Source: a bacterium
GTDB lineage: Bacteria; Bacillota; Bacilli; Lactobacillales; Streptococcaceae
NCBI GenBank assembly: GCA_905221065.1
Contig: CAJNBS010000002.1
Span: forward strand, 1 to 64,000
Reading direction: 5' to 3'
Length of the DNA: 64,000 bases
Positions 56,870-64,000 of this stretch are shown here, one piece after another (position 1 is the stretch's first letter; each line of letters starts with the position of its first letter). Below the pieces are notes generated by a model. The model had not been told where the DNA came from. It worked only from the letters and a program-made list of their open reading frames with translations, and made no database searches. The position numbers and the translations under genes were made by a program.

Positions 56870-57805
56870 ATGACAAAACTAATCTTTATGGGGACACCCG
56901 ACTTTTCAGCAACAGTCTTAAAAGGACTTTTGACAGATGATCGTTACGAAATTCTAGCCGTTGTGACCCAGCCAGACCGTGCTGTCGGCCGTAAAAAAGT
57001 GATCCAAGAGACACCAGTTAAGCAGGCTGCCAAAGAAGCAGGACTTCCTATCTACCAACCTGAAAAATTATCTGGAAGTCCAGAGATGGAAGCTATTATG
57101 AAGCTAGGAGCAGATGGAATTGTGACTGCTGCTTTTGGGCAGTTTCTTCCAAGTAAACTCCTTGATAGCATGGATTTTGCGGTCAATGTTCACGCTTCCC
57201 TCCTTCCAAAACACCGTGGTGGTGCTCCTATCCATTACGCCTTGATTCAAGGGGATGAGGAAGCTGGTGTGACCATTATGGAGATGGTTAAGGAAATGGA
57301 TGCAGGAGATATGATTTCTCGTCGCAGCATTCCTATCACAGATGAAGATAATGTTGGAACCTTGTTTGAGAAATTAGCTGTCGTTGGTCGTGATTTGCTT
57401 TTGGATACTTTGCCTGCCTATATTGCTGGTGACATCAAACCTGAACCGCAGGACCCAAGCCAGGTTACCTTCTCGCCAAATATCAAGCCAGAAGAAGAAA
57501 AGTTGGATTGGAATAAAAGCAATCGTCAACTCTTTAACCAAATCCGTGGCATGAATCCGTGGCCTGTTGCCCATACTTTTCTAAAGGGCGACCGCTTTAA
57601 GATTTATGAAGCTCTACCAGTAGAAGGTCAGGGTAATCCGGGTGAAATCCTCTCAATTGGCAAGAAAGAATTGGTTGTTGCAACGGCAGGAGGAGCTTTG
57701 TCTCTCAAACAAGTTCAGCCAGCAGGTAAACCTAAGATGGACATTGCTTCCTTCCTCAACGGAGTTGGACGTACATTGACTGTAGGAGAACGATTTGGTG
57801 ACTAA
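56870..57805 (+). CDS. fmt: Methionyl-tRNA formyltransferase
   Basis: The 311-residue protein has [12 protein letters not shown] at the N-terminus, the catalytic Asn/His block [20 protein letters not shown] (Asn, His) and the C-terminal OB-like domain. It formylates initiator Met-tRNA. AGAAGGAGAAG precedes the ATG. The stop overlaps rsmB by 8 bp. Confidence 0.96.
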   Translation: MTKLIFMGTPDFSATVLKGLLTDDRYEILAVVTQPDRAVGRKKVIQETPVKQAAKEAGLPIYQPEKLSGSPEMEAIMKLGADGIVTAAFGQFLPSKLLDSMDFAVNVHASLLPKHRGGAPIHYALIQGDEEAGVTIMEMVKEMDAGDMISRRSIPITDEDNVGTLFEKLAVVGRDLLLDTLPAYIAGDIKPEPQDPSQVTFSPNIKPEEEKLDWNKSNRQLFNQIRGMNPWPVAHTFLKGDRFKIYEALPVEGQGNPGEILSIGKKELVVATAGGALSLKQVQPAGKPKMDIASFLNGVGRTLTVGERFGD

Positions 57806-59111
57806 AGTAGAAACGGCTAGAAGTCTAGCTCTGGCAGTACTAGAGGATGTCTTTATCAATCAAGCATACTCAAATATCGCCTTAAATAAGCATCTCAAGG
57901 GAAGTCAACTTTCGCCGGGGGACAAGGGCTTGGTAACAGAGATGGTCTATGGAACGGTAGCTAGCAAATTAACTTTGGAATGGTACCTGTCCCACTTTAT
58001 CGAGGACAGAGACCAGTTAGACAGTTGGCTCTATGTTCTGCTTCTTATGAGTGCCTACCAACTCCGCTATTTGGACAAAATTCCAGACCATGCTGTGGTT
58101 AATGAAGCGGTGGAATTGGCCAAAGTCCGTAAAAAGGGCAGTGAAAAATTGGTCAATGCCGTCCTTCGCCGTATCCTGCGTGAAGGTTGGCCAGATATTG
58201 CCAGCATCAAACGAAAAAACAAACGTGATTCTATTGCTTATTCCCTTCCAGTTTGGTTAGTTGCCAAGCTCAAGGAAGAATATGGAGAGGAGCGAGCGCA
58301 AGCTATTTTTGAAAGTCTCTTGGTGCGAAACAAGGCCAGTATTCGTGTGACTGACTTAAGCCGAAAAGAGGAAATACAAGCCTTGTTGGAGGCCAGTGAT
58401 TCACCTTTGTCTGTTTCTGGTCTGGTTAAGGAGCAAGGGCACTTTGCAGGTCATGATTTGTTTGCGGAGGGAGCCATTACCATACAAGACGAGTCCAGTC
58501 AGTTGGTTGCTCCGACGCTTGATCTACAAGGTGATGAGCAGATCCTAGATGCCTGTGCGGCTCCGGGTGGGAAAACAGCCCATATTGCCTCTTATCTTAC
58601 GACAGGTCAGGTTACTGCTCTGGACTTGTATGACCACAAGTTGGACTTAATCCAAGAAAATGCTCAACGTCTAGGGGTTGCAGATCGGGTTCAAACGCAA
58701 AAATTAGATGCCAGAAAGGTGCATGAATTTTTTGGTCAGGATTCATTTGACAAGATTCTAGTAGATGCTCCCTGTTCAGGAATCGGTCTTCTGCGTCGAA
58801 AACCAGATATCAAATACAATAAAGAAACGGCAGATTTCGCGTCCTTACAGGAAATTCAGCTAGAAATATTAGGTAGTGTTTGTCAAACACTACGCAAAGG
58901 TGGTATAATAACTTATAGTACCTGTACTATTGTCTCAGAGGAGAATTTTCAAGTCGTTGAGGCGTTTCTAGAAAGTCATCCCGAGTTCGAGCAGGTAAAA
59001 CTAGAACATGAATGTAAGGATATCATGAAAGATGGCTGTATCCTCATTACACCTGAGTTGTATGGAAGTGATGGATTCTTCATCAGTCAATTTCGCAAGA
59101 TATCGGATTAG
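57798..59111 (+). CDS. rsmB: RsmB, 16S rRNA m5C967 methyltransferase
   Basis: GTG at 57798 is chosen over TTG at 57795 because AGGAGA ends 8 nt before it. The 437-residue protein has an N-terminal NusB-like domain, then the SAM pocket [30 protein letters not shown] with the release Cys, and [11 protein letters not shown] with the catalytic Cys. It methylates C967 of 16S rRNA. It precedes phpP by 14 nt. Confidence 0.93.
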   Translation: MTKVETARSLALAVLEDVFINQAYSNIALNKHLKGSQLSPGDKGLVTEMVYGTVASKLTLEWYLSHFIEDRDQLDSWLYVLLLMSAYQLRYLDKIPDHAVVNEAVELAKVRKKGSEKLVNAVLRRILREGWPDIASIKRKNKRDSIAYSLPVWLVAKLKEEYGEERAQAIFESLLVRNKASIRVTDLSRKEEIQALLEASDSPLSVSGLVKEQGHFAGHDLFAEGAITIQDESSQLVAPTLDLQGDEQILDACAAPGGKTAHIASYLTTGQVTALDLYDHKLDLIQENAQRLGVADRVQTQKLDARKVHEFFGQDSFDKILVDAPCSGIGLLRRKPDIKYNKETADFASLQEIQLEILGSVCQTLRKGGIITYSTCTIVSEENFQVVEAFLESHPEFEQVKLEHECKDIMKDGCILITPELYGSDGFFISQFRKISD

Positions 59112-59125
59112 GAAGGAACTGACAC

Positions 59126-59866
59126 ATGGAAATTTCATTATTAACAGATGTTGGTCAGAAACGAACAAATAACCAAGACTATGTCAACCACTATGTCAAT
59201 AGAGCTGGGCGTACCATGATTATTTTAGCTGATGGGATGGGAGGTCATCGCGCAGGGAATATCGCTAGTGAAATGGCGGTAACAGACCTAGGTATAGCTT
59301 GGGTTGATACCCAGATCGATACAGTCAATGAAGTGCGTGAATGGTTCGCCAATTACCTAGAAATTGAAAATCAAAAGATTCATCAACTTGGACAAGATGA
59401 TGCCTATAAAGGAATGGGAACAACTCTAGAGGCTGTTGCTATTATTGGCAATCAGGCTATCTATGCTCATATTGGAGATTCTCGTATCGGTTTGATTCGT
59501 GGTGAAGAATACCACCAGTTAACGAGCGACCATTCTTTGGTCAATGAATTGCTTAAGGCAGGTCAATTGACACCAGAAGAAGCAGCTAGCCATCCACAGA
59601 AAAATATTATTACTCAATCTATCGGTCAAAAAGATGAAGTTCAACCTGATTTTGGAATGATTACCCTTGAGCCAGGTGACTATCTCTTGCTCAATAGTGA
59701 TGGTTTGACCAACATGATTTCAGGCAGTGAGATTTGTGATATTGTAACCAGTGATATTCCTTTGGCAGATAAAACAGCGACGCTCGTGCGTTTTGCTAAC
59801 AATGCAGGAGGTTTAGACAACATTACGGTTGCCCTTGTTTCTATGAACGAGGAGGATGCAGAATGA
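59126..59866 (+). CDS. phpP: PhpP, PP2C-type protein phosphatase
   Basis: The 246-residue protein has the PP2C metal motifs: [40 protein letters not shown] and [10 protein letters not shown]. It removes phosphate from Ser/Thr of StkP and its targets, in the cytoplasm. It is coupled to stkP by a 4-bp overlap. Confidence 0.95.
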   Translation: MEISLLTDVGQKRTNNQDYVNHYVNRAGRTMIILADGMGGHRAGNIASEMAVTDLGIAWVDTQIDTVNEVREWFANYLEIENQKIHQLGQDDAYKGMGTTLEAVAIIGNQAIYAHIGDSRIGLIRGEEYHQLTSDHSLVNELLKAGQLTPEEAASHPQKNIITQSIGQKDEVQPDFGMITLEPGDYLLLNSDGLTNMISGSEICDIVTSDIPLADKTATLVRFANNAGGLDNITVALVSMNEEDAE

Positions 59867-61764
59867 TCCAAATCGGCAAGATTTTTGCCGGACGCTATCG
59901 GATTGTGAAACAGATTGGCCGAGGAGGCATGGCAGATGTCTATTTGGCCAAGGATTTAATTCTAGACGGAGAAGAAGTGGCAGTGAAGGTCCTGAGGACC
60001 AACTACCAGACGGACCCAATAGCTGTAGCTCGTTTTCAGCGTGAAGCGAGAGCTATGGCAGATCTAGACCATCCTCATATCGTTCGGATAACAGATATTG
60101 GTGAGGAAGACGGTCAACAGTATCTTGCAATGGAGTATGTTGCTGGACTAGACCTTAAGCGCTATATCAAGGAACACTATCCTCTTTCTAATGAAGAAGC
60201 CGTCCGTATCATGGGACAAATCCTATTGGCTATGCGTTTGGCCCATACCAGAGGAATTGTTCACAGGGACTTAAAACCGCAAAATATCCTCTTGACACCA
60301 GATGGGACTGCCAAGGTCACAGACTTTGGGATTGCGGTAGCCTTTGCAGAGACGAGTCTGACCCAGACTAACTCTATGCTGGGCTCAGTTCATTACTTGT
60401 CACCAGAGCAGGCGCGTGGTTCGAAGGCGACGGTACAGAGTGATATCTATGCCATGGGGATTATTTTCTATGAGATGCTGACAGGCCATATCCCTTATGA
60501 TGGGGATAGCGCGGTGACCATCGCCCTTCAGCATTTCCAGAAACCACTGCCGTCAGTTATTGATGAAAATCCATCTGTGCCTCAGGCTTTGGAGAATGTT
60601 GTCATCAAGGCAACTGCCAAGAAATTGACAGATCGTTATCAGTCAGTTGCAGAGATGTATGTGGATTTGTCTAGTAGCTTGTCTTACAATCGTCGAAATG
60701 AGCCTAAACTGGTATTTAATGATACGACTAAGGCGGACACCAAGACATTACCAAAGGTATCCCAGAGTACCTTGACCTCGATTCCTAAGGTGCAAACACA
60801 AAGTCCGAAGCCACAGACTGCGAAGCTGAGTCAGCATGTTTCAGAAGACAATTACGCAAGCAAGCCTGTTAAGAAACGGAAATTTAGAGTTCGTTATATG
60901 ATTTTGTTGGCCAGCATTGTATTGGTGGCAGCCTCTCTGATTTGGATACTATCCAGAACTCCTGCAACCATTGCCATTCCAGATGTGGCAGGTCAGACAG
61001 TTGCGGAGGCCAAGGAAACGCTCAAGAAAGCCAATTTTGAGATTGGCGAGGAGAAATCAGAGGCTAGTGAAAAGGTGGAAGAAGGGCGGATTATCCGTAC
61101 AGATCCTGAAGCTGGAAAGACTCGAAAAGAAGGTTCGAAAATCAATTTGGTTGTCTCATCAGGCAAGCAATCCTTCCAATTGAGTAACTATATCGGCCGT
61201 AAATCTACAGATGTTATCGCAGAACTCAAGCAGAAGAAGGTTCCTGAAAATCTCATCAAGATTGAGGAAGAAGAATCAAGTGAGAGCGAAGCAGGAACTG
61301 TTCTCAGACAGAGTCCAGCTGCCGGAACAACCTATGATTTGAGCAAGGCCTCAACGATTACCTTAACCGTTGCTAAGAAAGTAACTAGCGTTTCCATGCC
61401 AAGTTATATAGGATCTAGTCTTGAATTTACTAAAAACAATCTCGTTCAAATTGTCGGTATTAAAGAAGCCAATATTGAAGTTGTAGAGGTGTCAACAGCT
61501 CCTGATGGAACTGCTGAGGGTACAGTCGTTGAACAGAGTCCAAAAGCGGGTGAAAAGGTTGATTTGACTAAGACGCGTGTCAAGATTTCAATCTACAAAC
61601 CAAAAACACCGCCGTCAACGTCATCATCAGCACCATCCCAACGTGGAAACCAAGGTTCTACTACAACACCAAGTCAGGGGAACCAACAAGGAAATCAACG
61701 AGGGAATGCACCTGCTACGACTCAATCAAGTAGTGAAGGTAACCACGAAAATTCTCGTGATTAA
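59863..61764 (+). CDS. stkP: StkP, PASTA-domain Ser/Thr protein kinase with three PASTA repeats
   Basis: The 633-residue protein has a kinase domain (about 12-275) with [13 protein letters not shown], catalytic Lys42 in [13 protein letters not shown] and DFGIA. One membrane span follows (about 346-365), then three extracellular PASTA repeats (about 367-434, 435-506, 507-580). A tail of about 53 residues rich in Ser, Thr, Gln, Asn and Gly ([11 protein letters not shown]) ends it. StkP senses cell-wall precursors and controls division. The pneumococcal reference has, from memory, 659 residues, four PASTA repeats and a very short tail, so this version is unusual. Confidence 0.95.
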   Translation: MIQIGKIFAGRYRIVKQIGRGGMADVYLAKDLILDGEEVAVKVLRTNYQTDPIAVARFQREARAMADLDHPHIVRITDIGEEDGQQYLAMEYVAGLDLKRYIKEHYPLSNEEAVRIMGQILLAMRLAHTRGIVHRDLKPQNILLTPDGTAKVTDFGIAVAFAETSLTQTNSMLGSVHYLSPEQARGSKATVQSDIYAMGIIFYEMLTGHIPYDGDSAVTIALQHFQKPLPSVIDENPSVPQALENVVIKATAKKLTDRYQSVAEMYVDLSSSLSYNRRNEPKLVFNDTTKADTKTLPKVSQSTLTSIPKVQTQSPKPQTAKLSQHVSEDNYASKPVKKRKFRVRYMILLASIVLVAASLIWILSRTPATIAIPDVAGQTVAEAKETLKKANFEIGEEKSEASEKVEEGRIIRTDPEAGKTRKEGSKINLVVSSGKQSFQLSNYIGRKSTDVIAELKQKKVPENLIKIEEEESSESEAGTVLRQSPAAGTTYDLSKASTITLTVAKKVTSVSMPSYIGSSLEFTKNNLVQIVGIKEANIEVVEVSTAPDGTAEGTVVEQSPKAGEKVDLTKTRVKISIYKPKTPPSTSSSAPSQRGNQGSTTTPSQGNQQGNQRGNAPATTQSSSEGNHENSRD

Positions 61765-61767
61765 ACG

Positions 61768-61804
61768 AATCTTTGTCATGATTTCATGGCAAAGATTTTT
61801 TTTG
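61768..61804 (+). terminator. Terminator after stkP
   Basis: AATCTTTG and CATGA pair with TCATG and CAAAGATT around a short loop, then eight T. Confidence 0.85.
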
Positions 61805-61816
61805 AGTCCTGATTTG

Positions 61817-61825
61817 TGATAGAAT
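61817..61825 (+). promoter_or_regulatory. Extended -10 promoter (TGATAGAAT) of the ThrE-type gene pair
   Basis: TG at 61817-61818 and TAGAAT at 61820-61825, 27 nt before the ATG, directly behind the stkP terminator. Confidence 0.6.
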
Positions 61826-61852
61826 AGAGGGAGTTGATAAAAGGAGGAAAGC

Positions 61853-62611
61853 ATGGAAGAATCAAAAGAATTAAATGCCGTCATCGATGTGATTATGCTA
61901 GCGGGGACTATTCTCCTTAAAAGTGGCTCAGAAATCCATCGTGTAGAAGATACCATGATTCGAATCGCGCATTCGCAGGGGATTGTGGATTGCAATGTTC
62001 TTGCCATGCCAGCTGCTATCTTTTTCTCGATTGAAAATACCAATATTTCGCGCATGAAGCGCGTGACTTCCTCTTCTTATAACATCGAAAAAGTCTGCGA
62101 TGTGAACCAGATTTCTCGTCAGCTGGTTGGGGGGCACATTGATTTAGAAATAGCCTTTAAGCAATTGACGGCCTTGCAAGCCCAACCGCTTCCCTATACC
62201 AAGTTACAGGTGACTCTGGCTGCGACCTTTAGTGCCCCTTTCTTTTCAGTTATGTTTAGTGGAAACATCTACGATGCACTTGGGGCAGGAGTGGCTACCT
62301 TATTTGGTTTTGCCTTTTCCCTCTATGTGGAGAAGTTTATCCGAATTCCCTTTGTAACAGCCTTTGCTGGAGCCTTTGTCTTTGGGATGATAGCTCAGTT
62401 TTGGGCTCGCTACACAGGCTTTCCCTCAACAGCAGATTTGATTATAGCTGGTGCGGTCATGCCTTTTGTACCAGGGATTGCCTTGACCAATGCGGTCCGT
62501 GATATTATGACCAACCACATAAACTCTGGTATGAGTAAGATGTTTGAATCCTTGCTTATTACCCTTGCTTTAGGGGCAGGAACTTCTGTCGCCTTGGTAT
62601 TGATGAACTAA
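61853..62611 (+). CDS. ThrE-family threonine/serine exporter, larger subunit (DUF1212)
   Basis: The 252-residue protein has a cytoplasmic N-terminal part with the GTILLKSGSEIHRVEDTM block typical of DUF1212/ThrE, then about five membrane spans. ThrE exporters are either one protein or, as here, split in two. The second gene starts 1 nt after this stop. The substrate is assigned by family only. AAGGAGGAAAG precedes the ATG. Confidence 0.85.
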   Translation: MEESKELNAVIDVIMLAGTILLKSGSEIHRVEDTMIRIAHSQGIVDCNVLAMPAAIFFSIENTNISRMKRVTSSSYNIEKVCDVNQISRQLVGGHIDLEIAFKQLTALQAQPLPYTKLQVTLAATFSAPFFSVMFSGNIYDALGAGVATLFGFAFSLYVEKFIRIPFVTAFAGAFVFGMIAQFWARYTGFPSTADLIIAGAVMPFVPGIALTNAVRDIMTNHINSGMSKMFESLLITLALGAGTSVALVLMN

Positions 62612-62612
62612 T

Positions 62613-63062
62613 ATGACACTAACAACCTTTTTACTACAAGCAGTAGCAAGTCTTCTTGCTATCATCACTTTTTTAATCGTACTCAATGTTCAGCGGTCTA
62701 TGCTCTTACCGGGAGGGATTTTGGGCATGGCTGTCTGGCTAATCTATCTCTTGCTCAAGGAACCAACCAATGTCATTGTAGCTACCTTCATTGCCGCCAT
62801 TATCGGTTCTTGTGTCAGCCAGATTTTAAGTATTCTTTATAAGACACCTGCTGTGGTTTTTATCTTGGCCATCTTAGCACCTTTGGTTCCGGGATATCTG
62901 TCTTATCGGACAACTGCCTTTTTTGTGACAGGAGACTATAGTCACGCGATTGCTAGTGCAACTTTAGTTGTCATGTTGGCTCTGGTAATCTCTATTGGCA
63001 TGGCTAGCGGAACAGTGATTCTTAGACTGTATTCCTACTTACGAAAACAGCAAAATCGTTAG
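62613..63062 (+). CDS. ThrE-family exporter, smaller subunit (DUF3815)
   Basis: The 149-residue protein has four to five membrane spans and matches the C-terminal half of one-piece ThrE (LAILAPLVPGYLSYRTTAFF). It should pair with the preceding product in the membrane. A terminator follows. Confidence 0.85.
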   Translation: MTLTTFLLQAVASLLAIITFLIVLNVQRSMLLPGGILGMAVWLIYLLLKEPTNVIVATFIAAIIGSCVSQILSILYKTPAVVFILAILAPLVPGYLSYRTTAFFVTGDYSHAIASATLVVMLALVISIGMASGTVILRLYSYLRKQQNR

Positions 63063-63071
63063 ACGAACAAG

Positions 63072-63102
63072 AGACTTGATTTGGTGAATCAAGTCTTTTT
63101 TC
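63072..63102 (+). terminator. Terminator after the ThrE-type pair
   Basis: AGACTTGATT (63072-63081) pairs perfectly with AATCAAGTCT (63087-63096), then a T run. Confidence 0.85.
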
Positions 63103-63121
63103 TCTCTTTTACTGCCATTTG

Positions 63122-63130
63122 TGATAAAAT
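63122..63130 (+). promoter_or_regulatory. Extended -10 promoter (TGATAAAAT) of mvaS
   Basis: TG at 63122-63123 and TAAAAT at 63125-63130 precede the mvaS ATG by 44 nt. Confidence 0.5.
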
Positions 63131-63174
63131 AGTATAGAACGATTTTTTACATGAATGATAAAACAGAGGTAAAT

Positions 63175-64000
63175 ATGACAATCGGTATTGATAAGATTGG
63201 TTTTGCGACTAGTCAATATGTCTTGAAATTACAAGACTTAGCAGAAGCGAGGGGAATTGACCCTGAAAAATTAAGTAAAGGACTCTTGCTCAAGGAATTG
63301 AGTATTGCGCCCCTAACTGAGGATATCGTGACCTTGGCGGCCAGTGCAAGTGACTCTATTTTAACTGAGCAAGAGAGACAAGAAATTGACATGGTCATTG
63401 TGGCTACCGAGTCAGGAATTGACCAGAGTAAGGCTGCGGCCGTCTTTGTGCATGGCTTGCTGGGTATCCAGCCCTTTGCTCGTAGTTTCGAGATTAAAGA
63501 AGCCTGCTATGGAGCGACAGCTGCCCTTCATTATGCCAAATTGCATGTGGAAAATTCTCCAGAGTCCAAGGTCTTGGTCATTGCCAGTGATATTGCCAAA
63601 TATGGTATTGAAACTCCGGGAGAACCAACTCAGGGTGCTGGAAGTGTGGCTATGTTGATTACTCAAAATCCACGCATTATGGCCTTTAATAATGACAATG
63701 TGGCTCAAACCCGTGACATCATGGATTTTTGGCGTCCAAATTACTCAACAACCCCTTATGTGAATGGTGTTTATTCTACCCAACAATATTTGGATAGTTT
63801 GAAAACGACTTGGCTTGAATATCAAAAACGCTACCAGCTTACTTTGGATGATTTTGCGGCGGTTTGCTTCCACTTGCCTTATCCTAAATTAGCTCTAAAA
63901 GGCTTGAAAAAAATCATGGATAAGAGCCTGCCTCAAGAGAAAAAGGATCTCTTGCAAAAGCATTTTGACCAGTCTATTCTCTACAGTCAAAAGGTGGGGA
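63175..64000 (+). CDS. mvaS: HMG-CoA synthase, N-terminal part (gene runs off the window)
   Basis: The ATG at 63175, after AGAGG, opens MTIGIDKIGFATSQYVLKL, and the frame stays open to the end (275 codons). The catalytic Cys lies in KEACYGATAAL near residue 111, and Glu79 is in ATESGIDQS; both are hallmarks of bacterial HMG-CoA synthases. It condenses acetyl-CoA with acetoacetyl-CoA, the first committed step in the mevalonate route used by streptococci. About 120 residues are missing at the end. Confidence 0.95.
   Translation, partial: MTIGIDKIGFATSQYVLKLQDLAEARGIDPEKLSKGLLLKELSIAPLTEDIVTLAASASDSILTEQERQEIDMVIVATESGIDQSKAAAVFVHGLLGIQPFARSFEIKEACYGATAALHYAKLHVENSPESKVLVIASDIAKYGIETPGEPTQGAGSVAMLITQNPRIMAFNNDNVAQTRDIMDFWRPNYSTTPYVNGVYSTQQYLDSLKTTWLEYQKRYQLTLDDFAAVCFHLPYPKLALKGLKKIMDKSLPQEKKDLLQKHFDQSILYSQKVG

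Overview
The window is chromosomal DNA from a low-GC Gram-positive coccus of the Streptococcus mitis/pneumoniae group. Four things point there: a serine-rich-repeat adhesin with an accessory Sec (SecY2/SecA2) and glycosyltransferase island, BOX intergenic repeats including a core close to the classical BOX-A sequence, a choline-binding surface protein, and the gene order sstT-mscS-corA-yqeG-yqeH-yhbY-nadD-yqeK-(isochorismatase)-rsfS ... rny-gmk-rpoZ-priA-fmt-rsmB-phpP-stkP ... mvaS, which I recall from the pneumococcal chromosome. StkP has three PASTA repeats where the pneumococcal reference protein, as I remember it, has four. The adhesin repeat also differs from the PsrP repeats I know. The strain may therefore be S. 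mitis or another near relative rather than S. pneumoniae itself, and the sequence alone does not settle this.

Region 1 (1-29654) is the adhesin island. The window opens inside the adhesin gene: 82 copies of a 30-bp unit encoding [10 protein letters not shown], a short stalk and an LPNTG sorting signal. After a terminator and a BOX element comes a sugar-modification cluster: a dead acyltransferase gene, several GT2 enzymes (one split by a 5-bp duplication), multidomain GT2/GT8/Gtf3/GT-D fusions and an acyltransferase. A module resembling the C-terminal half of GtfB is attached to five of these proteins. Then follows secY2-asp1-asp2-asp3-secA2-gtfA-gtfB-asp4-asp5. The expected flow is: GtfA/GtfB put GlcNAc on Ser/Thr of the adhesin, the cluster enzymes extend and acylate the glycan, Asp1-3 with SecA2 deliver it, SecY2/Asp4/Asp5 export it, and sortase anchors it.

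Region 2 (29655-34776) is an insertion-sequence graveyard with remnants of IS110, IS630, IS4 and IS66 families, one intact GT2 gene, a perfect 24-bp hairpin and a second BOX element. It marks the right edge of the island.

Region 3 (34774-43845) is conserved core: a FUSC-type membrane protein, SstT, a small MscS channel, a CorA transporter and the yqeG-to-rsfS cluster (ribosome assembly, NAD synthesis, Ap4A turnover). A roughly 150-nt intergenic sequence before yhbY folds on paper into a multi-branched structure.

Region 4 (43886-51500) is an accessory patch: an AT-rich NACHT NTPase wedged between a methyltransferase gene and tmcAL, two paralogous XRE regulators sharing a candidate operator, a large choline-binding protein with a SEC10/PgrA-type domain, and a small frameshifted gene.

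Region 5 (51600-64000) is core again: RNase Y, guanylate kinase, RNA polymerase omega, PriA, Fmt, RsmB, the PhpP/StkP phosphatase-kinase pair, a two-part ThrE-type exporter and the 5' part of HMG-CoA synthase (mvaS), cut by the window end. I saw no rRNA, tRNA or CRISPR array.
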